Translations under genes and position numbers: made by a program | In this document: positions 49,481 to 57,580 of the stretch, piece after piece | Layout: every line of letters begins with the position of its first letter | Numbering within the stretch: the stretch's first letter is position 1 | The notes under the pieces: generated by a model | Seen by the model: only the letters and a program-made list of their open reading frames with translations | Databases searched by the model: none | What the model was told of the DNA's origin: nothing | Assembly: GCF_017303315.1 (NCBI RefSeq) | Contig: NZ_JAFKOI010000003.1 | Location: 62,001-126,000, forward strand | Source of the DNA: Bacillus sp. NTK071 | GTDB taxonomy: Bacteria; Bacillota; Bacilli; Bacillales; Guptibacillaceae | Direction of reading: 5' to 3' | DNA: 64,000 nt

Positions 49481-49720
49481 AAAGCGTAAGTAGCCCGTTA
49501 AGATCCATAGGATGTTGGAGCTCTTTAGAATGAGACGCTTTTTGTCTCAATCTAAAGAGTGAAACAGCCGGAGGATTTGGGCTACTGCAGCTGGACACGA
49601 AAAGCGTAAGTAGCCCGTTAAGATCCGTAGGATGTTGGAGCTCTTTAGAATGAGACGCTCTTTGTCTCAATCTAAGGCGTGAAACAGCCGGAGGATCTGG
49701 GCTGCTGCAGTTGGACAACG
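49481..49720 (+). repeat. 120-bp tandem duplication
   Basis: Two units, 49481-49600 and 49601-49720, in exact 120-bp register and roughly 90% identical. Each begins AAAGCGTAAGTAGCCCGTTA and contains the hairpin GAGACGC.../...GTCTC. The long antisense frame across it encodes the same peptide twice and is not a gene. This explains most of the 295-bp gap before fumC. Confidence 0.88.
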
Positions 49721-49753
49721 AAAAAGCGGGATCTCAGCGACCCCGCTTTTTCG
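49719..49753 (-). terminator. Terminator of fumC
   Basis: CGAAAAAGCGGG / CCCGCTTTTTCG hairpin, 3 bp after the fumC stop; T-runs on both strands. Confidence 0.88.
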
Positions 49754-49755
49754 CA

Positions 49756-51144
49756 TTATTCTTTTGGTGCAATCATGTCTTCCGGACGAACGATATCATC
49801 GAACTGTTCCGCAGTTAATAACCCGCTCTCAAGAGCCGATTCGCGAAGCGTTGTGCCATTCTCGTGCGCTTTCTTCGCAATCTTCGCAGCATTTTCATAA
49901 CCAATGTGCGGGTTAAGGGCCGTTACAAGCATTAACGAGTTCTTCAAGTAATCTTGAATCACTTCTTCGTTTGGCTCAATACCAACTGCACAGTTATCGT
50001 TAAAGGACTTCATCCCATCTGCAAGTAAACGAGAAGACTGCAGGAAGTTATAAATGATAACAGGTTTAAAGACGTTCAGCTCAAAGTTCCCCTGACTTGC
50101 TGAGAAACCGATCGTAGCATCATTCCCCATTACCTGTGCTGCAACCATTGTAAGTGCCTCACTCTGTGTTGGGTTCACTTTCCCTGGCATAATAGAGCTT
50201 CCAGGCTCGTTAGCTGGAATGTTCAATTCACCAATGCCGCAGCGCGGTCCACTTGCAAGCCAGCGTACATCGTTAGCAATTTTCATTAGATCTGCTGCCA
50301 ACGCTTTAAGAACACCGTGAACATGAACCACTTCATCGTGACTTGTAAGTGCATGGAATTTATTCTCCGCTGATGCAAATGTCTTGTCTGTCATTTTGCT
50401 AATTTCTTCAGCAACCATGTCACCGAATTTCGGATGTGCGTTCAGTCCAGTACCAACTGCTGTACCACCGATTGCAAGCTCCTTCATGTATTTCACACTT
50501 TCTAGAAGCATGCTTTCGCACTTCACAAGCATACGGTGCCAGCCGCTGATTTCCTGACCGAGCGTAAGTGGCGTTGCATCTTGAAGGTGTGTACGGCCAA
50601 TTTTGATAATATGATCATAATCCTGCATTTTTTGATAAAGGGTTTCTTTTAGTTCAATAAGAGCTGGATAGAGATGGTCTTCAACAGATAGGACTGCAGC
50701 AACGTGCAGTGCTGTTGGGAATGTATCGTTAGAAGACTGAGATTTATTCACATCATCGTTCGGATGAATGCGTGCTTCGCTTCCTTGTTCTTGTAAAAGT
50801 TCATTCGCTCGATAAGCGATTACTTCATTCATATTCATATTGGACTGCGTACCGCTACCGGTTTGCCACACTACGAGCGGAAAATGCTCATTATGCTCGC
50901 CGTTAATTACTTCATCCGCTGCTTTCACAATGGCATCTGCTTTCACATCTTCAAGCTTTCCAAGACGTTGGTTCGCGAGTGCTGCGCCCTTCTTCAGAAT
51001 CGCAAATGCTTTTACAACCTCAAGCGGCATTTGTTCGATACCGATTTTAAAGTTTTGCTTACTCCGCTGCGTTTGGGCACCCCACATTTTATCTGCTGGT
51101 ACTTTGATTTCTCCAATTGTGTCTCGTTCAATACGATAATCCAT
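49756..51144 (-). CDS. fumC: Class II fumarate hydratase
   Basis: A 462-residue fumarase of standard length. Blocks: W-G-A-Q-T-Q-R-S (N-terminal), [12 protein letters not shown] (substrate site), [24 protein letters not shown] and the signature [11 protein letters not shown] (mobile loop with catalytic Ser). TCA cycle fumarate-to-malate enzyme; CitG in B. subtilis. It has its own terminator and stands alone. Confidence 0.96.
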   Translation of the reverse strand: MDYRIERDTIGEIKVPADKMWGAQTQRSKQNFKIGIEQMPLEVVKAFAILKKGAALANQRLGKLEDVKADAIVKAADEVINGEHNEHFPLVVWQTGSGTQSNMNMNEVIAYRANELLQEQGSEARIHPNDDVNKSQSSNDTFPTALHVAAVLSVEDHLYPALIELKETLYQKMQDYDHIIKIGRTHLQDATPLTLGQEISGWHRMLVKCESMLLESVKYMKELAIGGTAVGTGLNAHPKFGDMVAEEISKMTDKTFASAENKFHALTSHDEVVHVHGVLKALAADLMKIANDVRWLASGPRCGIGELNIPANEPGSSIMPGKVNPTQSEALTMVAAQVMGNDATIGFSASQGNFELNVFKPVIIYNFLQSSRLLADGMKSFNDNCAVGIEPNEEVIQDYLKNSLMLVTALNPHIGYENAAKIAKKAHENGTTLRESALESGLLTAEQFDDIVRPEDMIAPKE

Positions 51145-51298
51145 TGTGATCCTCCTTCAGAGTATAAGCTAACAGGTTCCACTTCGATAAAAAGCAGTGA
51201 AGTCCTTTTTCTTAAATCAATTTCTTTTTATGACGACGCTTACATCATATCACACTCTTCTTCTACCTGGAATCCGCATACTGTCACGTTTTTTCTCA

Positions 51299-51329
51299 TA
51301 AAAAAAGCCGCCCATAAATGTGAGCAGCT
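51299..51329 (-). terminator. Terminator after the DUF1850 gene
   Basis: Minus strand GCTGCTCA / TGGGCGGC (two G-T pairs) followed by TTTTTTT. It closes the TAXI-DUF1850 unit about 90 bp after its stop. The rest of the 51.15-51.42 kb gap shows nothing I recognise except the fumC leader. Confidence 0.7.
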
Positions 51330-51416
51330 CATTACGCATTAACAAGTTCTGTCTCCTAGTTATCCTTTCATGTGCATTAAATACTAGAAAGATCGCTATA
51401 TACAGTTGAAAGACGG

Positions 51417-51974
51417 TTACTGTTCAAGAACATTAACTCCTTTCATCCATTGCCATAAGCTAATCGATGCTGATTCTAGATGCACCCTGGAGCCAGGTTT
51501 AATAAACGTACTTAGTTCAATTTCTTTACCCTGTACAAGAAGAATATGGTTTGCGACAACCTTACCTGTTCTAAGATCAATGGAGGGAAATTGTCGATTC
51601 ATATCTTTAATCTTATAACCATCCTCATCTTGCACAAATCGCTCACCTTCCCCTGCATTTGAAGGCATTCCGACACCAAACGTTTCATAGGCTAGTTCAT
51701 ACTGCACGATTTCCCCTGACTGAGCAATATAATACGACTCCTGCACAGGTGTTTTATGAACGGAATGAGTGTAGCGAATATCAAAACTAGAAGGATCATC
51801 TTCGAATGGCATATAAGCAATAACCTTCCCCGATTCTCCATTTTCAACAGCCATGACTGGAAAGAATGGGTACATAAAAATAATCAATATAAGCACAAGT
51901 GCTACACTAATTTGAAAGAAAAATTGTTTTGTGGAATTAGAAGGGTTCATAGTAAGAAGACGCAGGCTTTTCAC
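51417..51974 (-). CDS. DUF1850 family membrane-anchored protein
   Basis: A 185-residue protein with an N-terminal membrane anchor (about 18-42) and an extracellular DUF1850 domain: F-D-I-R-Y-T-H-S-V-H-K-T-P-V-Q-E-S-Y, then Y-E-L-A-Y-E-T-F-G-V-G-M-P-S. DUF1850 is a usual companion of TAXI-type TRAP transporters. The start used is GTG 51974; RBS is poor. It follows the TAXI gene by 42 bp. The large permease subunit normally found beside it is absent. Confidence 0.85.
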   Translation of the reverse strand: MKSLRLLTMNPSNSTKQFFFQISVALVLILIIFMYPFFPVMAVENGESGKVIAYMPFEDDPSSFDIRYTHSVHKTPVQESYYIAQSGEIVQYELAYETFGVGMPSNAGEGERFVQDEDGYKIKDMNRQFPSIDLRTGKVVANHILLVQGKEIELSTFIKPGSRVHLESASISLWQWMKGVNVLEQ

Positions 51975-52015
51975 CTGAGTCCATCACATCCTTTTCTAAA
52001 AAATTTACAGGACCG

Positions 52016-52984
52016 TTACTCTACTCCCTTTTCATCAAAGTACTTTTTCGCACCTGGATGAAGATCGATTCCAACACCTTCTAGAGCTGTGTCAGCTGTG
52101 ATAAATTCACCCTTTGCATGCGTAATCTTATCTGAATTATCAAAGATCGCCTTCGTAATTTGATACACATAATCTTCATCTAGATCTGAGCGTGCCACTA
52201 GCATCGCTAGTACTGCAACCGTTTTGACTTCATTTTCAAGGCCATATGTTCCTCTCTTAATTGTATCTTCAGCATAGTAAGGATATTTTTCAATTAGTTG
52301 AGTAACTTTATCGTCTTCAATTGGAATAATCGTTACTGGCTTTATAGCTGAAAGTCCTTCAACTGCACCTGTTGGTGTTCCAGACGTAATAAAGGCAGCA
52401 TCAATCGTACCTTCTTGAATACCTTCAGTTAATTCATCAAACGCAAGGTGTTGGGCATCTATGCCTTCCATTGTAATACCATGAATTTCTAGTACCTGTT
52501 CTGCGTTCGCATATGTTCCACTACCTGGAGCACCAACTGATACTTTCTTACCTTTTAAATCAGCTACTGAGGAAATGCCACTTTCCAAGAGTGTGACAAT
52601 TTGAATGGTTTCAGGGTAAAGCGTTCCAATCGCCTGGATGTTATCCACTTTGCCATCTTCAAACATTAATTCACCTTTTGTGGCATATGCTGCAATATCT
52701 GTTTGGGTAAAAGCAATATCACCCTCTCCATCTTGGAGAATTTGCATGTTTTCAACAGACGCGCCAGTAGACTCAACATTCGCACTCTCGTTGTCTGTTT
52801 GATTTTGGATAATAGTAGCAAGCTCTCCACCGAGTGGGAAGTATGTTCCACCTGTTCCACCTGTTAGTAAACTGAGCTCTGAAGGTGATCCATCTGCTTC
52901 TTCGTCTGATCCCCCACAAGCTCCGATTACCATCACTAGTGATAGTGCAGCTACGAATAAACTAAGTAGTCTTTTCTTTCCCAT
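52016..52984 (-). CDS. TAXI-family TRAP transporter solute-binding protein
   Basis: A 322-residue lipoprotein (lipobox V-I-G-A-C-G-G, about 16-22) of the TAXI family. Blocks: L-L-T-G-G-T-G-G-T-Y-F-P-L-G-G, S-T-G-A-S-V-E-N-M, D-I-A-F-T-Q-T-D, L-K-G-K-K-V-S-V-G-A-P-G-S-G-T-Y-A-N-A and D-A-A-F-I-T-S-G-T-P-T-G-A. Binds a carboxylate, often glutamate-like, outside the membrane. Start ATG 52984 (GAGGTGGGGAG upstream). The partner permease is not in the operon. Confidence 0.9.
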   Translation of the reverse strand: MGKKRLLSLFVAALSLVMVIGACGGSDEEADGSPSELSLLTGGTGGTYFPLGGELATIIQNQTDNESANVESTGASVENMQILQDGEGDIAFTQTDIAAYATKGELMFEDGKVDNIQAIGTLYPETIQIVTLLESGISSVADLKGKKVSVGAPGSGTYANAEQVLEIHGITMEGIDAQHLAFDELTEGIQEGTIDAAFITSGTPTGAVEGLSAIKPVTIIPIEDDKVTQLIEKYPYYAEDTIKRGTYGLENEVKTVAVLAMLVARSDLDEDYVYQITKAIFDNSDKITHAKGEFITADTALEGVGIDLHPGAKKYFDEKGVE

Positions 52985-53196
52985 GCCAACTCCCCACCTC
53001 AATAATTAGAAAATTTCAAATTCACTATACCATATTGCTTCATTAAATGGTACGGGACGCTGTAACAGCTGTATTCACAAATGGCTGTTATAAAACAAAA
53101 ACACCTACAGTTCTACTTAATCCGCTTTTATTCGACTACTAAACCTTACGGAATATTGTCGAACAAAAGAGAAAATCAGTTGAGTGCAGATGTTTT

Positions 53197-53574
53197 TTAC
53201 TTATGATTGTTTTTTAATGAAATTCCCCAAGTATGAAGAGAAGGTGGTCGAATAAACGAGTTGGGTTGAAAAATAAATGTCCATGGGACGGCTGTCTGTG
53301 AAGGAACAAGCAGATTATGCGTGAAACGCCCCTCAGCCAATACGTCACCGTCCTCCTTGTAACAAAGCAAGCGATCTTGTAATCGCCAGTCGTCCCTCCC
53401 ATTTAGAATGCAAACAGATGCAAGTACGCATCCTTGATGGTTGAAAGCAGCCCTAACCGGAACAAACTCCAATCTTCCTTCTTGTATAGGATTCTGTTCG
53501 TAAACGGTCTGGAACATTTTCCGATCACTTGGAGCAATTGTCCTGTCCCATTTCTCTTCAAATAATAAGGTCAA
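53197..53574 (-). CDS. SLAP-domain-like protein
   Basis: A 125-residue soluble protein: L-E-F-V-P-V-R-A-A-F-N-H-Q-G-C-V-L-A-S-V-C-I-L-N-G and the C-terminal V-P-W-T-F-I-F-Q-P-N. It resembles the SLAP domain seen with accessory Sec/S-layer assembly proteins in Bacillus. No signal peptide. Its ATG overlaps the stop of the ArAE exporter gene by 4 bp, so they are one operon. Function unknown. Confidence 0.6.
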   Translation of the reverse strand: MTLLFEEKWDRTIAPSDRKMFQTVYEQNPIQEGRLEFVPVRAAFNHQGCVLASVCILNGRDDWRLQDRLLCYKEDGDVLAEGRFTHNLLVPSQTAVPWTFIFQPNSFIRPPSLHTWGISLKNNHK

Positions 53575-54620
53575 CGCGATCGCTCCCTTTTGCTATATCG
53601 ATCTTCTTTTTCTTCCAACGTGCAGAGGTCATCAATCACATCATTTAAAGAGAGAAGCTCAAAAATAATAATCATCTTCCCAGTAAAATGATGACGTGGC
53701 TCATCCACTTCTGTTCGCTCATTATCGAGTCGATGAAACAACTCGTCTAACTTCTCGATACTCTCCAAATGCTTTTGGGTAAGCTGGTTGGACGGTTTAT
53801 GAAATGCTCTTGATATTGAATGACCCGCCTCGCATATAATGCGATGGTCTTCTTCAACCATTCCTTTTCTTGTATCTGTAAACAACATATTGCCCAGGTG
53901 ATAAAGGATTTTCTGCAAGTATTCGAGCTTCTTTAGAACGACTGAAAAGCTACGAACGTCATGCATGCTGTGTCTTCGGTACTTCCATTCCTCTCGCTGG
54001 TAGGAGATTAATTTATACGTCCGTTCAAGATCTCGACTTAAACGTTGGTATACAAGCGTCTGTTTTCTAGCATGCGGCAAATCTGCAATGATTTGCTCAA
54101 GTAAATCACCCGCATTATGATAGAGTCGCTCGACACCCTCGTTGATCATCGTATGAAATTTTGGGGGCATCACGAAATAGTTTACTGCGGTTGAGACAAC
54201 AATTCCGATTAACGTTGTACTGAGACGAAAGGCGAATAAAGACATGTAATCACCTGAAGTATCTGGGATCATCGCTACTGCAGTAAGCGTTGCAACAAGC
54301 ATACCGTCATCCAAACCAAGCTTGTGGCACGCAATAAGTGTGAAGGTCGCGGCTAGCGCGTATGTGAAGGGAGATTGATGAAGAAAAGATTCAAACAACA
54401 TGGCAAACCCGGCACCGATTGCGGCGGCTGGAAAACGCACGATTCCTTTTTTAATCGAATCTGATGCCGTTGGCTCAACTGTTACAATTGCCGTAATGAC
54501 CGCAAATAGAACTGGCAATCCAAGCGCATCACAAATCCAGGCTGTCAAAAAAGCTGCCAGACCCGTCTTCAGAATTCTCCCACCTACAAATTTAAATACT
54601 TTCTGTTTTAGTTCCACCAT
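53571..54620 (-). CDS. Aromatic acid exporter (ArAE/FUSC) family protein
   Basis: A 349-residue protein. The N-terminal part holds about six membrane helices (residues 12-160) with A-V-I-T-A-I-V-T-V-E-P-T and A-F-R-L-S-T-T-L-I-G-I; the remainder is a cytoplasmic helical domain. This is the ArAE_1/DUF939 layout of B. subtilis YqjA-like proteins. Substrate unknown. Upstream region is short and divergent from the DUF429 gene. Confidence 0.82.
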   Translation of the reverse strand: MVELKQKVFKFVGGRILKTGLAAFLTAWICDALGLPVLFAVITAIVTVEPTASDSIKKGIVRFPAAAIGAGFAMLFESFLHQSPFTYALAATFTLIACHKLGLDDGMLVATLTAVAMIPDTSGDYMSLFAFRLSTTLIGIVVSTAVNYFVMPPKFHTMINEGVERLYHNAGDLLEQIIADLPHARKQTLVYQRLSRDLERTYKLISYQREEWKYRRHSMHDVRSFSVVLKKLEYLQKILYHLGNMLFTDTRKGMVEEDHRIICEAGHSISRAFHKPSNQLTQKHLESIEKLDELFHRLDNERTEVDEPRHHFTGKMIIIFELLSLNDVIDDLCTLEEKEDRYSKRERSR

Positions 54621-54727
54621 ATATATCAGTCCGTTTCTATTCTTTCATTATAACGTACGTAGATGGTTTACATGAACCCGTTTTCAACTTAATGTGTACT
54701 TAAACAAACTCTGAAGGAGAAATCCGT

Positions 54728-55363
54728 ATGACCATATATGTAGGTATTGACCTATCCGGGCCGTCCAATACAAAAGAAACGTCGCTCGCTTTCTTTAAAG
54801 GAGAAGACTCGCACCTTACCTTCCAACAGATCGTTAATGGGGCAACAGATGAGGAGATCTACGAGCTGTTGCAAGAGCAAACAGACTCAGTCGTCATCGG
54901 CATTGATGCGCCGCTCTCCTATCAACCTGGCGGAGGAGATCGGAAAGCCGATCGTGCTCTAAGGAAAGAAATTATCGCAAAAGGAATGAAAAGCGGATCG
55001 ATAATGACCCCTACCATGACGCGAATGGTTTACTTAACGCTACGAGGAATTACGCTTTCAAGAGGCTTATCAAGCACAACCTCTGCTAGCATTGTTGAAG
55101 TTCATCCAGGAGCTGCAGTTGGTTTACGTTCGCCGGACCTCTCTTCTGTCTTAACCTATAAATTAGAAATTGATCCTCGTCACAACCTTAAAGCGTTTCT
55201 CGAAAAAGACGGTGTTAAAGACATACCAACTGATGTGCTTCAATCGTCCCACTCCTTCGATGCCTGTCTCGCTGCTTATGCCGCATGGAAATGGAAACAA
55301 GACAAATCTGAATTTCTCTATCCTGCCGAGCCTCCTTTTCACCCGTTTCCATTTAGTTGTTGA
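54728..55363 (+). CDS. DUF429 family protein
   Basis: A 211-residue protein with an RNase H-like fold signature: Y-V-G-I-D-L-S-G-P at the N-terminus, V-I-G-I-D-A-P-L-S-Y, V-E-V-H-P-G-A-A and H-S-F-D-A-C-L-A-A-Y-A-A-W (acidic residues that may bind metal). Predicted nuclease-like; function unknown. RBS AGGAGA. Followed by repeat copy C. Confidence 0.85.
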   Translation: MTIYVGIDLSGPSNTKETSLAFFKGEDSHLTFQQIVNGATDEEIYELLQEQTDSVVIGIDAPLSYQPGGGDRKADRALRKEIIAKGMKSGSIMTPTMTRMVYLTLRGITLSRGLSSTTSASIVEVHPGAAVGLRSPDLSSVLTYKLEIDPRHNLKAFLEKDGVKDIPTDVLQSSHSFDACLAAYAAWKWKQDKSEFLYPAEPPFHPFPFSC

Positions 55364-55378
55364 AAGGTTCTTTTCTCA

Positions 55379-55495
55379 AAAATTGTTGCTATATGAGTGG
55401 GTTAATTTCCGCTCCAGGATGCTCGCTTTCCGCGGGGCGGGCGCTGAGCCTCCTTCCGCTCCAATCAGCTAAGTGTAACCTCTCATACGAAAATT
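55379..55495 (+). repeat. Modular repeat, copy C (internally deleted)
   Basis: Left flank and the first third of the core are as in copy A, then the sequence jumps from GCGCTGAGCC-TCCT to TCCGCTCCAATCAGC. The joint sits at a shared TCCT. Direct repeats at 55407-55416 and 55454-55463. Confidence 0.82.
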
Positions 55496-55560
55496 TCTTT
55501 TAAAAGATTTTTCTATAGAAAACCTCAAATCATAGCTAATTGAAGCGGAAATTCACCACA
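55496..55560 (-). repeat. Modular repeat, copy E (solo, inverted)
   Basis: Single TGAAGCGGAA at 55541-55550 with flanks that match the right module of other copies when read on the minus strand (AATTAGCTATGATTTGAGG). It is tail-to-tail with copy C. Confidence 0.65.
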
Positions 55561-55577
55561 GAAAACACCATAGAAAA

Positions 55578-55609
55578 AGACCCTGTGCACTAGCTGCGCA
55601 GGGTTTTTT
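55578..55609. terminator. Terminator overlapping the end of the 55590 gene
   Basis: ACCCTG-TGCACTAGCTGCG-CAGGGT with T-runs on both sides; its arm includes the last codons of the minus-strand gene. Confidence 0.75.
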
Positions 55610-55787
55610 GATCTAAGACTTTTGGAACGATGCCGCGAACGACGATGTATAGTAGACTTATAAAAAATGCTGTGATTGCCATTGCAAATGAAGGAAACAC
55701 ATCCCATTCACGGTCCATGTCCCAGCCACTGAACATCGCTCCTGAAAAAGTGCCAATCATATAGCAAAACGGAATCCACCATTTCAT
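55590..55787 (-). CDS. Small membrane protein, 65 residues
   Basis: A 65-residue protein with two membrane helices (about 4-20 and 32-52), W-D-M-D-R-E-W-D between them and a basic C-terminus. GAGGTGAT stands before the ATG. No family recognised. Isolated, with a terminator that begins inside its last codons. Confidence 0.65.
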   Translation of the reverse strand: MKWWIPFCYMIGTFSGAMFSGWDMDREWDVFPSFAMAITAFFISLLYIVVRGIVPKVLDQKTLRS

Positions 55788-55841
55788 TTCGAGATCACCT
55801 CAAAAATGATATACCCCGTTTCGACAACATTCGAACCTTTT

Positions 55842-56315
55842 TTAGAGCATTCCTTCAATCTCTTTTTTAATAGACGATGGTTCTGTTTTCGGCTCAAAGC
55901 GCTTGATGACTTGACCATCTTGATCAATCAAAAACTTCGTAAAGTTCCATGGAATATCTTCGTGTGGAACACCAGGTGCTTCGTTCGTTAAGTACTTGTA
56001 CAATGGATGTGCGTCTTCTCCATTCACGTCCACTTTCGCGAACATTGGAAAGCTTACACCGTAATTGATCGAACAAAACTCTTCAATTTCTTCCTCTGAG
56101 CCTGGTTCCTGAGCGCCGAATTGATTACAAGGAAAACCAAGAATTTCAAACGGCTTATCTTCTAAAGACGTATACAATTCTTGGAGCCCCTCATACTGTG
56201 GTGTTAAACCACATTTACTTGCCGTATTTACAATGAGAAGGACCTTCCCACTGTATTCAGATAACGGAACCTCTTTTCCTTGAAGCGTTTCTGCAGTAAA
56301 AGAATGGACACTCAT
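55842..56315 (-). CDS. Glutathione peroxidase-like thiol peroxidase
   Basis: A 157-residue Gpx-family enzyme (BsaA type). N-T-A-S-K-C-G-L-T-P contains the peroxidatic Cys (Cys, not Sec); G-F-P-C-N-Q-F-G-A-Q-E-P-G-S and I-P-W-N-F-T-K-F-L (Trp-Asn of the tetrad) are intact. Likely thioredoxin-dependent. ATG 56315 has AGGAGG 8 bp upstream. Confidence 0.94.
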   Translation of the reverse strand: MSVHSFTAETLQGKEVPLSEYSGKVLLIVNTASKCGLTPQYEGLQELYTSLEDKPFEILGFPCNQFGAQEPGSEEEIEEFCSINYGVSFPMFAKVDVNGEDAHPLYKYLTNEAPGVPHEDIPWNFTKFLIDQDGQVIKRFEPKTEPSSIKKEIEGML

Positions 56316-56374
56316 CAAATTCCTCCTAATGATTACTTCACCCCACTTTTACCATAGTTAGGATGGTAAGGCTA

Positions 56375-57445
56375 CTAACGCGCTCTTGCGATAATGCCAT
56401 TGTGAACTTTTATAAACCCATGCCTGACAATATCAAACCCGTTCTCATAGGCATACAGCCCCATCTGGCGGATATCCATTAATTCGCGATACGTATGGTT
56501 CATCATATCGGCCATCACGTGATAATAGATTCTCGATTTCATCTGATTCCGCGGTGTAGTCATGACCACATACCCATCATCCTTCACGAATTTTCGATGC
56601 CACTCAAGTATGGCTGGCTTATGTTCATCAGGGACATGCTCAAGAAGACCAACGCTCAGAACAATATCAAACTCTTTATGAAAATCAAGCTCCCGGATAT
56701 CTTTTACAAGATACGTAATGTTCATTTGGTCTTTGTACCAAACCTTTGGAGCGCCCGTTTGGGGATTCGTACCAAGGAATGGATAAGTATTCGGAAAATG
56801 CGCAAACCGATCCGTCTTACAGAAAGCATCATAATCGACCATGACTACTTCTCCGCCAGGATACATGGCGTGAAGCTGCATCGCTTCATATCCTTCAGCC
56901 GCCCCGAGAAAGAGAATACGAGGATTCTTCACATCCAATCCCTCAAAAAGAGCTCGTTTTCCGCGCGGATCCCAGATGCCATCTTCAATACGGTGAACGT
57001 AGTTCCACAGGGATAGACGCGCCATCTCCCCGAGACCTTGCTTAATGTCACGAAGGTGGAAACCTTTGAAGCTATCTTTCAGAGAGGATTTCAAGCGCTG
57101 CTGCTCAGCAGGTACGTCCTGCATAAACAGATTATGAAAAGATCGATTGAAATACTCCCAGGACGTTTTAACAGGCATATCCTGCTCGTGCTCTCTTTCC
57201 CAATCTTTCCGTTCCTTCGCAAGCTTTTTTACTTCAAAAGGCCTACCAATCTCTTTCCATGACAGCTGCGACCAGTCACTCACAACATTGGCGTTCAGAA
57301 ATCGATCCAACTGTTCGTTTCTAGCATTTCGTAGATCGACGCGATAACTTGGCAAAAGTGCAGTATACTCGAAGTCCTGTTCTGAAAAAGGATGTTCCGG
57401 CGTTATTGAAGCAAGTTCCACTAGCGTCACTCCCTGCTTTTTCAT
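56375..57445 (-). CDS. SAM-dependent methyltransferase (uncharacterised)
   Basis: A 356-residue protein. N-terminal half has no clear family; C-terminal half is a class I methyltransferase: I-L-F-L-G-A-A-E-G-Y-E (motif I), V-V-M-V-D-Y-D (motif II), F-D-I-V-L-S-V-G-L-L-E-H-V-P-D-E-H (motif IV/V). Substrate unknown; the N-terminal domain may bind it. Alone between gpx and a divergent radical SAM gene. Confidence 0.78.
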   Translation of the reverse strand: MKKQGVTLVELASITPEHPFSEQDFEYTALLPSYRVDLRNARNEQLDRFLNANVVSDWSQLSWKEIGRPFEVKKLAKERKDWEREHEQDMPVKTSWEYFNRSFHNLFMQDVPAEQQRLKSSLKDSFKGFHLRDIKQGLGEMARLSLWNYVHRIEDGIWDPRGKRALFEGLDVKNPRILFLGAAEGYEAMQLHAMYPGGEVVMVDYDAFCKTDRFAHFPNTYPFLGTNPQTGAPKVWYKDQMNITYLVKDIRELDFHKEFDIVLSVGLLEHVPDEHKPAILEWHRKFVKDDGYVVMTTPRNQMKSRIYYHVMADMMNHTYRELMDIRQMGLYAYENGFDIVRHGFIKVHNGIIARAR

Positions 57446-57580
57446 TCATTCTCTCACGTAATCGTTTTCATTTCAAATATTTTCCGAATAATCAGACTGT
57501 AAGTTCCCCATTCTGTAACTGATTAATTTTTCCTGAAGGTGATATAATGAAGAAATTAACGATGCAGGAGTTGGAAAAGA

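Noticed and set aside
49437-49718. 93-codon antisense frame with an internally repeated peptide
   Set aside because: It is the 120-bp tandem duplication read in frame; no RBS and no family.
51937-51984. 15-codon ORF with good RBS overlapping the DUF1850 start
   Set aside because: Too short and without similarity that I recognise; it may be a leader peptide or permease remnant, but nothing supports it.
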